Assembly: GCA_021927905.1 (NCBI GenBank)
Contig: BLLK01000062.1
Coordinates: 930,001-994,000, forward strand
Direction of reading: 5' to 3'
DNA: 64,000 nt
DNA from: Chaetoceros tenuissimus
Lineage: Eukaryota; Bacillariophyta; Thalassiosirophyceae; Chaetocerotales; Chaetocerotaceae
The notes beneath the pieces were generated by a model. The model had not been told where the DNA came from and searched no databases. It saw only the letters and a list, made by a program, of their open reading frames with translations. The translations under genes were made by a program, and so were the position numbers. Below are positions 1 to 10,108 of the stretch, in pieces; position 1 is the stretch's first letter; every line of letters begins with the position of its first letter.

Positions 1-3000
1 CTCGGATATCGTCGAAATATGGGAAGGTCGGGTGACTGTACGTGAGGTAGAGTGGCCGGAGGGATGGAAACTTTTTGGGATGGAATGTTTGATGAACTTT
101 GGTAACTATATTATGTGATGTAGCTTCCGCATATTGGTCAGGGAATTCCATTGGTTTCGGTCGCGGTGGGAATGGCTTGAGCTCAGTGAAGGGTACATCC
201 TCCAGGAGTTCCTGAAAGTGAAAGTCAGGATCTTCAGTGTACGGGTATTGTTCTCGTAGAAGAGGTTCCTGTCTTGGTTGAAATATTTCTTCTGGAGGAA
301 TAACTTGATGGTGCACCGTGGACGGTATGATGTGACTAATGTAGCTGTAGGGAGTAGTATGGACAACTGTACTCATGTTGGGCGTTGTCCGATACGTGAG
401 CGTATACCATGTTTGTGCTGGATTATTTTGGATGATGATTGCCGTAAGGAAGCAGGATTCACAGGGCATATTAGGATATTTAATATCGTGGAGGACTTGA
501 TCACAAGAGATACAGGTGGTGTATGTCGCTTGGGAGACATCTGTCGGACGATGATTGTTTTTAATTAGGGACGAGCATTGTCGGCATATATTGGTGTCAT
601 TGTGGACAACTGGAGCAGATTCTGTGCACTTGCAGAATGTTGTTGCTCTTGTAAGTAGCCGATGGATGTGATATGGATTGCGGAGAGATGGGAATTCATG
701 TGTGAGAGCTGGGGAAGTAGAGATGAGGGTTGCATATGCCACATGTTGGAGGACTAAGTCCTGGAGGGAGTGATCTGGGTCGCTGTAGTGCGCATCGTCC
801 GGATGAAGGAAGTTCAGCCTAGGTGATATTTGGTTAATGATAGTGGTAGGAATGGAGTTGCAGATGATATCTCTGATTTCATCCAGTGGTACTGGGCTTG
901 CCGCTGTATTATTGGCTAGAGTATGGAGTTGCATTTGGTGTGGTGCAAGTGGTGTATATTGGGAAAGGAGCGCCATGGCCGATGGTCTTGGGATGAGCTG
1001 TGCAATAATTTTAGTGGAGAGCTGAACCGCTTCTTGCATGAGCGTACATTGGCTGCAGTCGGATGCTGTGCTTGTCAGTGTATATGGCATGGCCGCGAAC
1101 TGTTTGAGCGTGCACCATGTTCCTTGGCACGGAACCCTTGGTCTTTTCTTACTCGGGACTGGTGTTGGCTTTGGCGAAGGAAGCTCTCCTTCTTTTGGAG
1201 GTTGGGCTTTTTTATAGGTTTGAATCTGGTTGTCCTTGTACTCATTGAGTACACTCTGTATTTTGCTTTGGAGTTTTTCTGTTTTAGTTTGAAGCTGCTT
1301 GAGTAGTCGATAGTACATCTTGAGACAATATGCTGATAGTGTGCTTGCATCGGTAGGCTGTAGGAGATGGCATAGAGTATCTTGTTCGGCAGATTCAGCT
1401 CCTGTTGATTGTAACTGCGTATACAGTTCCGCAATTGTGAGAGGCTGTGCATCCAGTCTTTCCTGTGCTGTCTGATGAATGCGGATGGCTTGAGTGTATT
1501 TAGTGGTTATCATATGGATGTATTCTTCTACTGCAAGATGGGTATTTGTTGGGAGTAGTCCGAGTAAGGCAATGACGGCAGTGTGTTCATCTGGATAAGT
1601 TGGTGTTGTACTGGATGGACCCATAAGATGCGTGTAATGAGCATCTGTAGGCGTAAGAGGTGGATGGACAGTGGGGTTTCCAATCCAGTGCGGCTTACTA
1701 GGATAGCCGAGCTCTTCAAATGGAGGGTAGATGGTAGTGTTAATGTATTCCTGTTGCTCCTTTTCCGAGAGTGGTGTAATGAGTGTTGCATTCTGAATGG
1801 CTGCGCGAAGGAAGAGAGAGAATCTTGGGATAAATCTATTGGGCTGTGGGTTAGGTTGGATGGTATTTATCATGTATCTAGTGAGGCTGTCGAGAGCATG
1901 AAGGATGTCATTGATTGGTCCAAGGAGAGTTCTACGTTTATTCGAGATTGTGCCATGTGTACAAGCAAGGTGGAAGTGAGCTGTAGAAGCTGGTATTGAA
2001 GAATCTGGGCAGAAGGGACATGATAGCATGGTAGTAGTGATTTTTGTTTTTGGCATGGTTTCATTTGGATGACAAGAGAGCTGGAAGCATTTTCTGTAGT
2101 CGTCAAAGATGTGGATCATTCGCTGATGGGAATGTGCCTTCTCCTGAGCTATAGTTCGGAGAGTTTTTGAGGTTTGAAATGTATTGAGGGGATCAGAGAA
2201 GTATGGGCAGAATCGAAGGAACCACTGTGCCGGATTCTCGATTGCAAGCTTGTAGTTGTGACTCGTAAATTGATTTAGTATATATTGTGTGATGTCTGTG
2301 TTGACCAGTCGCGCTCTGTGCTGAAATATGTATTGTAGAGTTTGCATCGGCGGATGTGATATGTCTAATAGAAGGAAGTGTGGAAGTGCTGGAAGTAGCG
2401 CCAGGGCCATCCTAGATGCTGCTCTATCTGCCCATGTGTTAGCCAATGCTAGGGCAAGATTGGGGTGTGGTGAAATTTTAACTTGAACACCGTCGATAGT
2501 TTTGGTGCGGATCCTGCCATAGTTGGTGAGCTGGTGCGAATGTATGTGAAGGAAAAGATGATGTCCTATGCGGAGGCCTACTGTAGAGTTAGTGTAAGTC
2601 GATTCTTGTGTCTCCTCAGGGTTCATTGCTGAGTCTTGATTGAGGGTTGCTATGGTGGTATCTCCCAGTTGCTGAGCAAGCGTTGTGAGGAGGTCCTCGA
2701 AATGAGTCTGGACTGGGATAGGAATTTGATCGGAATACGTTGCTTGTGCTGGTCGACTAGTAGGATCGGGCCAGTGCTGCTGCAGGGCTTGGCTAAGTTC
2801 CGAGTAGTGATGTATGGATGTAGTGTGTATATGCTTACGGAGGTGATGTCTTATGGTCTGTGACTGTGGGTGAAAGTACAGGAATACCTGTAGCAGAACG
2901 ACTCTTGAGTCTAGTAGGAAGATAACTGGTGTTTGAAGGGGACTGGTATTAAGAGACATGGTAAGCGCTTGGGATTCTCCCATGTTGTTGTCAGTATGGG

Positions 3001-6000
3001 CCGTTCCATACGTCTTGGCAAGGATATGATTTCGAAGGAGGACAGGCTTGGGTGGAATGCTTAGAGGATGCTCCGTGAGACTTGTATCAAGGTGCATGAG
3101 GATGCTTGCAGCAACGGTATGATGGTGCTGGTGGTTATAAGCGGAATCAGAAGAGAATAGGAGAGGTGATGAGTATCTGCGAAAGATTCTTTGTATAGGG
3201 CATGTGTTGGAGTTAACGCTGCCGATTGAAAGGCGATGGGATGACTGGAAGTGGCGAAGGGAGTCATTTGGAGATGCATCCCACGTGGGAAATGGTTGAT
3301 TGTCAAATAGGGAGTATGACCTGAATTTCTGTATGGATAAGGGACTTTCATTTAGGAAAGCTGTCTGGTGTGTGGATACTTGGGATCTGAAGCGCATTTC
3401 AAGGAAATGCGAAAGGTGGTTGTATTGTGGAATAAGTTCTCTTGCTGCTGCTTGGATAGCAAGTCTTCGCTGGAATGGTGGTACTTCTGGAACTGATCGG
3501 AGCTGAACTGTGGAAAATATGTCTTGACATTCAGAATATGCCATTGGGCTATGGAATGGAGTCTCTTTTTCTTGATAGAGGGTAGATTCTTCGAGAAGAA
3601 GACCTCTGTAGTTCTCGGCAACCATGGAGTATTTGGTGTTGTTTCGATTCAGGATATGAGTGAGTGGTGACGGTAGTTTCTTGAGTTCTGGAGCCGGATA
3701 TCCAATTTCGTTGGTTGAAACATCATCCATATGTAACATAGAGAGAGCTTTATTAATTACTGGATAATCTGTTGAATGGAGGAAGATGCCCAGTAGTGCT
3801 AGTTGTTGAATGGCATGAGGGAGAAAGTTTTGTGTGTTACTCTTCTTAGACGATGTAGTAATACGATGGAGCATTGCTCGCGTTCTTGTTTGCAGGAGAC
3901 TGCAGGAAGCTGGATTTGGGGCATTAAGAGTAACGAAGAGTTCTCTTGCCATTGCTATTGCTAGGTGAATTGTAAGGCACCCTCGGAAGCCATGGCCCAG
4001 GGTTGTTTGTGGTAGGAAGACATTGTGAAATGTGTCTGCTGGAATCCGTATATTGTATGCCTTGGTGGCAAATTTGTAGAGTGTGATATGATCGTCCTTG
4101 ATAGCATCTTCTAGGCTGTATGACATGGCAAGAGTGTTGAAGCCAAGAGTGGATGTTACTAGTGCTGTGAACTGTGACGAGAAAGTGGTTGAAGTAAGGT
4201 GTCTGTTCTGAAACGATTTGCGTGCTGCATGCATTTTTGCAAAGTGTTTAGGGTGATTAAAGTTGGTATGGGCTTCTGGATTGCTGTATGTACCAAATTG
4301 GCGGATGAGTGATGTTTCCGAGAGAGCTGCCATATTGTCAGTAGGTATTCTCTCCATGCGGACCGTTTTGGTGAGGTGATGCCATGATATGTACGAGAAC
4401 TGGCGAACCGGCGTTTCCTTGGGCATATTGTAAATGCGGATGCGACTCTTCTTGGCGTTTATACTTAGCTTGGTGACTATTGACATGACATTGGACATAT
4501 GGACGTCATGTTCGATGTGTTCATATAGTTCTTCTAGAGTAGGAGCCGTGATATAAGCTGAGGAATCGTCACAGTATGAGTGCTTGGTCAGTGTCGCTGG
4601 GTTTTCATGTTTACGATCGTATGGATGGAGTTCTATAGGGGTATGTCCTGCTGGTGTGGGAAATCCTTCTAATGGTATTACCCATGGTGCAGCACATAGC
4701 CAGGCATCAGCATTTGCAATTGGACAGGAGAGGGCAGATCCTTGTCGGACTCCACAGAGGAATGATGTGGTGACCGGCCCATACGGAGTTGTGGTGATTA
4801 CTGTAACATTGTGTAGAGATTCCGCTATCCATTCCTGGTAGCCCTTGTTTGGAAAGCCCATGAGGTGAAACGGGAGCAGTTGCATTTCTGTAGTGATACG
4901 GTCAAAGTATTTTTCTTTGTCTTCATCTAGTTGGCACAGGAAAATGTCTGTTCTGTCTCGGACATCTTGTACAGCAAGTAAGTGGTTAAGGGTGCAGTCA
5001 GCACAGGAGTGTCCTGGTCTGTATGCTGCGATGGTGTCATCGTACACTCCTAGTTTTTCTATAGCTGATGAGAGGGCTTTAGCGACAATGGTGTCGATGT
5101 ACGAGTCATAGGCATGAAGGATAGATATTGGTCTCTTGTCAGTGGAGTCTGGTTTGTCGATAAGGACTCGGCCTGTCCTTTTAAGTTGTGGTGGGAGGAT
5201 ACGTGTAACTAGAATACTATTAGTAAGTTGATCTAATGCTTGCATCCAGCATGGGTGCAGTCGTGCAAGTACATTTAGTGTGAAGCCATTGAGACGGGCT
5301 GTTGATGGCGTATACTTTATGGTTTTTACCATAGACGGAATTTCTGCTGTGTATACCAGTGTTTCTTGGTGTGTGACTGTGCATTGTTCTACTGTCGCCA
5401 GATATGGCCATTGGGTATGTTTAGAGTTGACATTCGCAGCATGTTTCTTTTTGAGGTATTTAGTAATATCTGGAAAGATTTTGTGGGCTGCTATAATTTC
5501 CTCTTGGATTCTCTTTGGGAATTCTTCAGCATGGGGATGGTACTCTTTGAGATGAGCACTTGTAAATGGTCGATCTGGATCAAATATGATGTGACTCGGA
5601 CCAACTTCATCGGTCTTAATATCAACAAAATGCAGAGGTTTACCTGGTGGTAAATCAGCCTGTTGTTGTTGAGTAGCTCTTGTTGCCTCTTTCTGTTGCT
5701 TGGGCCCTATAGCCGGAATGTGAGTAGGTGCTGCAAGAGGGTTATCATAGATGGGAATCGTGATATTAGCGGCTGGCATTGGGTTCGTCTTGTTGTGAAT
5801 GAGAGCTGCTGGTCGCGATGCGTCTCCAAAGAGGTTGTGGAAATCGATAAGGATGGCGTCAAATTGATTGTTGATGTGCTTGGTACGTTTTTTGAGGTTG
5901 TTAATGTATTTATCTTTGATCTTGTTTACAAATGCTATAGTTGTTTTTCTGTCAGAGACATGGTCGGATTTAGAGAAGGCTGAGATTTTCTTTGCCATAG

Positions 6001-6190
6001 TGGTAACTGTGGTTTTTGTATGCCGAATGTATTGCAGGTACTTGTCTTGGTGAGTGAAAAATGTGTCTTCTTTGGTCTTAATTGGGGCAGCGGAGTCGAG
6101 AGAACATATCGGAGGCAGTGGTTTGATCGCTTTGAAGTCCTTGGATTTGGAGTTCTTCTTTTGTGGAGAGTCTTTGGCCTGTTGTTGTTA
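1..6190 (-). mobile_element. LINE-type non-LTR retrotransposon, partial (runs off left edge)
   Basis: The minus strand is open in one frame from an in-frame TAA at 6188-6190 to position 2: 2,062 codons without a stop. I checked every in-frame triplet across the region. The frame encodes a reverse transcriptase with the non-LTR signature GVRQG and a YCDD box, then an RNase H and a CCHC knuckle. No apurinic endonuclease domain is visible upstream of the RT; only about 250 residues precede it. The 5' end may therefore be truncated, as is common for LINEs, or the enzyme may lie elsewhere. The coding strand is rich in A and C, and the protein is rich in His, Pro, Thr and Leu, unlike the neighbouring host genes. 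An unbroken frame of this length implies a young copy or a selected gene. The 3' end and any target-site duplication lie outside the window. Confidence 0.9.
2..5998 (-). CDS. Giant reverse transcriptase/RNase H polyprotein of a LINE-like element (3' end missing)
   Basis: The first in-frame ATG is at 5998 and the frame continues 1,999 codons to the window edge. Visible parts, numbered from that ATG: RT about 255-520, with RPIS at 289-292, the first catalytic Asp at 358 (LDED, then KYFD), GVRQG at 416-420 and YCDD at 475-478. RNase H-like residues are D951, E1008, D1030, a late His (HSHQ) and D1191 in a WADRAA context. The C-x2-C-x10-H-x4-C knuckle spans 1327-1346. A helical, charged stretch lies near 1490-1590, followed by a Lys/Pro-rich linker. 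Two Cys4 modules follow: C1789/C1791 with C1805/C1808, and C1829/C1832 with C1846/C1849. The activity expected from the family is target-primed reverse transcription of its own RNA. The open frame extends 63 codons upstream of the ATG, so an upstream exon or another start is possible. The roughly 650 residues after the knuckle match nothing I recognise. Confidence 0.85.
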   Translation of the reverse strand, partial: MAKKISAFSKSDHVSDRKTTIAFVNKIKDKYINNLKKRTKHINNQFDAILIDFHNLFGDASRPAALIHNKTNPMPAANITIPIYDNPLAAPTHIPAIGPKQQKEATRATQQQQADLPPGKPLHFVDIKTDEVGPSHIIFDPDRPFTSAHLKEYHPHAEEFPKRIQEEIIAAHKIFPDITKYLKKKHAANVNSKHTQWPYLATVEQCTVTHQETLVYTAEIPSMVKTIKYTPSTARLNGFTLNVLARLHPCWMQALDQLTNSILVTRILPPQLKRTGRVLIDKPDSTDKRPISILHAYDSYIDTIVAKALSSAIEKLGVYDDTIAAYRPGHSCADCTLNHLLAVQDVRDRTDIFLCQLDEDKEKYFDRITTEMQLLPFHLMGFPNKGYQEWIAESLHNVTVITTTPYGPVTTSFLCGVRQGSALSCPIANADAWLCAAPWVIPLEGFPTPAGHTPIELHPYDRKHENPATLTKHSYCDDSSAYITAPTLEELYEHIEHDVHMSNVMSIVTKLSINAKKSRIRIYNMPKETPVRQFSYISWHHLTKTVRMERIPTDNMAALSETSLIRQFGTYSNPEAHTNFNHPKHFAKMHAARKSFQNRHLTSTTFSSQFTALVTSTLGFNTLAMSYSLEDAIKDDHITLYKFATKAYNIRIPADTFHNVFLPQTTLGHGFRGCLTIHLAIAMARELFVTLNAPNPASCSLLQTRTRAMLHRITTSSKKSNTQNFLPHAIQQLALLGIFLHSTDYPVINKALSMLHMDDVSTNEIGYPAPELKKLPSPLTHILNRNNTKYSMVAENYRGLLLEESTLYQEKETPFHSPMAYSECQDIFSTVQLRSVPEVPPFQRRLAIQAAARELIPQYNHLSHFLEMRFRSQVSTHQTAFLNESPLSIQKFRSYSLFDNQPFPTWDASPNDSLRHFQSSHRLSIGSVNSNTCPIQRIFRRYSSPLLFSSDSAYNHQHHHTVAASILMHLDTSLTEHPLSIPPKPVLLRNHILAKTYGTAHTDNNMGESQALTMSLNTSPLQTPVIFLLDSRVVLLQVFLYFHPQSQTIRHHLRKHIHTTSIHHYSELSQALQQHWPDPTSRPAQATYSDQIPIPVQTHFEDLLTTLAQQLGDTTIATLNQDSAMNPEETQESTYTNSTVGLRIGHHLFLHIHSHQLTNYGRIRTKTIDGVQVKISPHPNLALALANTWADRAASRMALALLPALPHFLLLDISHPPMQTLQYIFQHRARLVNTDITQYILNQFTSHNYKLAIENPAQWFLRFCPYFSDPLNTFQTSKTLRTIAQEKAHSHQRMIHIFDDYRKCFQLSCHPNETMPKTKITTTMLSCPFCPDSSIPASTAHFHLACTHGTISNKRRTLLGPINDILHALDSLTRYMINTIQPNPQPNRFIPRFSLFLRAAIQNATLITPLSEKEQQEYINTTIYPPFEELGYPSKPHWIGNPTVHPPLTPTDAHYTHLMGPSSTTPTYPDEHTAVIALLGLLPTNTHLAVEEYIHMITTKYTQAIRIHQTAQERLDAQPLTIAELYTQLQSTGAESAEQDTLCHLLQPTDASTLSAYCLKMYYRLLKQLQTKTEKLQSKIQSVLNEYKDNQIQTYKKAQPPKEGELPSPKPTPVPSKKRPRVPCQGTWCTLKQFAAMPYTLTSTASDCSQCTLMQEAVQLSTKIIAQLIPRPSAMALLSQYTPLAPHQMQLHTLANNTAASPVPLDEIRDIICNSIPTTIINQISPRLNFLHPDDAHYSDPDHSLQDLVLQHVAYATLISTSPALTHEFPSLRNPYHIHRLLTRATTFCKCTESAPVVHNDTNICRQCSSLIKNNHRPTDVSQATYTTCISCDQVLHDIKYPNMPCESCFLTAIIIQNNPAQTWYTLTYRTTPNMSTVVHTTPYSYISHIIPSTVHHQVIPPEEIFQPRQEPLLREQYPYTEDPDFHFQELLEDVPFTELKPFPPRPKPMEFPDQYAEATSHNIVTKVHQTFHPKKFPSLRPLYLTYSHPTFPYFDDIR

Positions 6191-6234
6191 ATGTAAAAAG
6201 TTAATTCCCACCAGCAATAATAATATGCCTGATA

Positions 6235-6750
6235 AAAGACTGACATCTGCATCGAGACTCTTAGGCACTTTCATAACTTTAAAGGTCACTCACAAGAAAA
6301 ATTAGAGACAACACTTCCCGAAAATGCATGATGTAAGGGCCTCATTCAAACAACTAAAACTGCATCCTCTTACTTTCTCTACACAATTCCCCGCATTAGT
6401 TACCTCGACCCTCGGCTTCAATGTACTTGCCATGTTCTATATACCCTTGAAGCAGCGATCAAAGATGACTACATAACTCTCTACAAGTACGCAGCTCCAG
6501 CATTTGGATTCAACCCTGCAGTAGATGCAAAATACGCAAGTTCCTCCCCCGATCTGCTTTGGGGCATGACTTTATCGGACTCCTCACACTTCAACTACCA
6601 ATTGCAACAGTCCATGAACTTTTTGATTTTGTAACTCTAAATGCACCGCATCCATTACAAACATCGTTACTTCAAGTTTGTGCAAGGGCGATTCGGTTCT
6701 CCACAGACAAACAACAACTGCTCCTACTTATGAACCTAAGGATATAAATA
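6235..6750 (+). mobile_element. Decayed LINE fragment, head-to-head with the larger copy
   Basis: Conceptual plus-strand translation resembles residues about 565-675 of the giant RT protein on the other strand. Examples are KMHDVRASF against KMHAARKSF, FPALVTSTLGFN against FTALVTSTLGFN, KDDYITLYK against KDDHITLYK, and LGHDFIGLLT against LGHGFRGCLT. The match passes through several frames and stops, so this is an old, broken copy. The short open frame at 6559-6747 is part of it. It begins only about 45 bp from the 5' limit of the large element, in opposite orientation. It corresponds to a downstream rather than an upstream part of the element, so it is probably a separate older insertion and not a twin-primed 5' inversion. 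Confidence 0.7.
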
Positions 6751-8100
6751 ATATCGCATGTAAAATTACTCGTGTATCAATGATAATTTATTCTCTTTGT
6801 TTCTTCTTCGGGTTCCGTGAAGTTAATAACATGCACGACGTACTTATAAAATTAAAACTACTATCAACGGATGTATTCTTTGCACTGCATATCTCAAACA
6901 TGTGATATTCAACTGGTAGCCACAACTTGGTTCTTCCCTCAAGGTCCATTCCATACTAGTTGGGGGTGGAAGGTCCACCTCACTCCTCTAGCAATATCTT
7001 GGAGATTGCGAAGTCGACTAAAACAATATGAAAGACGTAGTAACCTTTATGATGTTTCAAATCTGACTTGCTTGGTCACTGCTTCCCTCATGAGTCAATT
7101 CTTAGTCTAATACGAAGCTTTCTTCGCGCTTAGGTTCTATTATCTCGACTAGGTTGTCAAAACCTAACGCAAGAATGCTTATCTTCTAGGGCACTCTAGC
7201 GTCATCTAGCGTCATAAGGCTCTAGCACTTGCACCCTCAAAATTATCATTAAAATAAGGTTGGGTTGTTCCTATTCTAATTCTGATTCTGATTCTGTATC
7301 CAATGCCTAGGCAAGTATGATCCTGTCCAAGCACATCAAGCGCCTGTTGAATACAATTTTCAGTGATTGGATCCAATACAAAAGGTTATCTCCGGTGACT
7401 ACTAGTCCACGATGTTCTTGTCCAAGCGAAGCGCATCAAGAGCTGTACCAGTGAAAATGTCCGGTAATGGAGTTGCAACAACAATCTCACTCTTACTCTT
7501 CTTGAACTTTTAAAATGCAAACCAACATGAAAGTTCTGGTGGAGTAAAGTACGCAGAGCACAATCTCTGCACTAAAGAAGGATTCATTCTATCTTCAACT
7601 CTAATGGATGCCCGAAGAACAAAAAGAACTGCAATAGAAAATGCTCCTATGAATGCATGATTCGTATCCCCTTTTGGAATTCTTATTTGCAAGGGCCAGA
7701 TTATAGTCATGGCAAGAAATAAGATGAATACGCATAGCTAAAGAGAGTGTTGTACCACAGAAAGCAATATTGCCAATCTTCCTTTAAAGGAAACGGAGTT
7801 ATACCTAAATCAGGATAACTCGTACCCCCTTAACTCTACTTCTTCTGTGGCTCCCATCTCAAACTTTCTTCTAAACAGTCTGAATACAACTATGGTTCAG
7901 GAAACGCGGTTATCTCTTTTAAAGAAGATAATTGCACCCCCTTAATTCCTCTTTGATGATCTTAACAGCTTTAGTTGGCTAGGCTCAAAGGAATACTGAA
8001 AAGTTCCTTGGAGTCAAGATGAGTCGAATGGAATGGTAAGAGGCCCAAAACTCAAAATGTAGAATAGCGAAAATCAATTGCATTCAACTCTTTGTTTAGA
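6751..8100. other. Intergenic, no supported gene
   Basis: Only short open frames occur. A minus-strand frame at 7510-7710 encodes a hydrophobic stretch but has no recognisable domain and no convincing splice partners. Two loosely similar 60-bp stretches, near 7790-7850 and 7895-7955, share GGAAACG and ACCCCCTTAA blocks and may be an old duplication. I see no tRNA-like fold. Confidence 0.5.
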
Positions 8101-8121
8101 GTCTTCGTAAAATTATGCAGC

Positions 8122-8238
8122 TGAATTTTATCATAATTTTTATTCTTGTATGGAGGCAATGAAAACTGGCGATTATTTACAATGAATTTTATCATAATTT
8201 TTATTTCTTGCTCGGAGGCAATAAAAACTGGCATTATT
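8122..8238. repeat. Two-copy tandem repeat, about 57-bp unit
   Basis: Copies at 8122-8178 and 8183-8238 share the opening TGAATTTTATCATAATTTTT and the later GGAGGCAAT, AAAACTGGC and ATTATT blocks, with a few substitutions and small indels. No coding function is apparent. Confidence 0.8.
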
Positions 8239-10108
8239 CCAACTTCATTGAGACTGTTGCCCCGATAGCAGTGCCAAGCGCTACTCCAAGCTCATCTCCT
8301 ACCGCACAATAGAGAAATGCAGTAGTAGAGTTAAGACAGAATTATAATGAACTTGCTATGTCACAGACAATAGGCCTTTTATGATGGCCGTCATTGTCTT
8401 ATAGAACTGCTTCGAAGAAAAAGGAATCTTTACGAATCTAAAATGAGAAGCCTTTTGACAAGTTCGTTCTTTCTTCATCATTGTTTAGTACTTATAAAAT
8501 AAATAAATCACCAAAGCAGTTTGTTTATCCTTGACAATATAAATATAAATCAACACTTCTTTTCCCCTCTTGATTAATGTGGCCTTCAAATCGGCCATCC
8601 ACATCCACCCTCATCAACTCACAACCACGGCCCGTAATATTGAGACAAAAGAACGATGATCACATCTCTCAGCTAACAATGACCAGACTTTTAGTATATT
8701 TACATGCACAATTCAAGACTGATTAATTCTGACATTACGACGTATATCAAATACCAATTTGTCAATCACAACTTGGAGCAAGCTGCTCTACGACGAGACC
8801 ACTGGTATCAGAAGAGTCAGCAATTTATTTTCATGTCCGCTCGAAGAGAAATAAAAATGTGCAAAAGAAAACTTACTGCGAATGTACTGCTTTGTGAGAA
8901 TCAGAAAATTCTGTAACAAGGAAAGAGTATGCAAAAAGCTTACATACAAAATCAGTGAATCCTAGAACATTATTCAATGCATAATCATATTGTTTTTGCC
9001 ATCATTGTTTAGCATGTTACAAAATTCTTGAGATCAGGAACTCAGGATCTAACAAAATTTTTTAATTCAATATCTCCATTATTTACCCACATTCTGAAAT
9101 TGAGTACACTATATATTACAACATAATGAGTGTAAACTATAAACATGACAAGAAGGAATACCACAGCTAGGCTTGCATCATTATGACAAATACTACAAGG
9201 ATTCCGTTGATTTGTACAGATGGGTGATTTGATTAGAAATATCTGCTTTTCTTTTTTGTATTTGTGGTTGTTAACCCCTTTCCACCCAAGTGCGCTATGA
9301 GTGCGCTATTTTCAGTTTTTTCCATAAAATACTTAATTTTCATCTTCAATTTTTGCCAGACTCACAAGCAATATGTTTTCGACCAATCTACAAGTTTGTA
9401 GATTTGTTCCTCTATTGGATGATCTAGACATGTTTGATAGCTCAATCTTATCCTCAAAACGATGTGTATCGATCCCCAAAGTATGAGTTTTTGAGGTGGT
9501 ATATGGCAATTTGTTGAAATCGATCGCCCAAAATCGAGATTTTTAGAGGGTTCTCATGTACACATTCCGTAAAAACAGAGTAACCAAAACAAAGCACTAA
9601 TCCATTCAATATATATAACAGTAATAAGTCATGAACTTAGTTGTTTCTGAAATTAGATTTTATAGCTATTGTACACAATTTTCTGCAATCAGTCGTATTT
9701 GAGCCTCATTTCCATCTTCTTACAAAAATCTAACTCAATTGCATAAAAAAATCAAACTGAGCTTGGTATTAGCATTGCACTCCTATATTTGAATATGTAA
9801 ATCATTCCCTACGAAGTGCTAAAGTTCACACGAAATACATGACATTTCAGCACATATCACTCAGTTTGACAGCAATAAATAAGCTATATCGACACAAGCA
9901 AAAATTACGTCTATTTCTTAACTATGTATTAGATACGTGTGTAAATTTATATGCTCATTGGTAGTTTGATCTTTATGATATAAGCATGTGAATGTTGGTC
10001 GTTTCATGTGTATTAAGGTGTTGATCGCTGGTTTTTTTCTCAAGGATTAAGGGCCAGTCCGCGTCAGAACGCACGAGTTCTTGTGATAAATCTAAAATTG
10101 AATTTTCT
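8239..10108. other. AT-rich intergenic sequence
   Basis: No coding frame with recognisable content. A short direct repetition of AGTGCGCTAT occurs near 9290-9305. Short AT-rich homopolymer runs are frequent. Nothing else is supported. Confidence 0.5.

Noticed and set aside
278-5983. Many plus-strand frames of 60-138 codons across 278-5983 (for example 923-1306, 1583-1999, 5663-5983)
   Set aside because: They are antisense shadows of the giant minus-strand RT frame; the lack of TTA/CTA/TCA in that frame keeps the opposite strand partly open.
6180-6750. Twin-priming inversion of a single LINE copy
   Set aside because: The inverted piece matches a downstream part of the element (residues 565-675) and is far more decayed than its neighbour.
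7510-7710. Hydrophobic minus-strand frame resembling a membrane protein piece
   Set aside because: Too short, no partner exon, no family signature; treated as intergenic.
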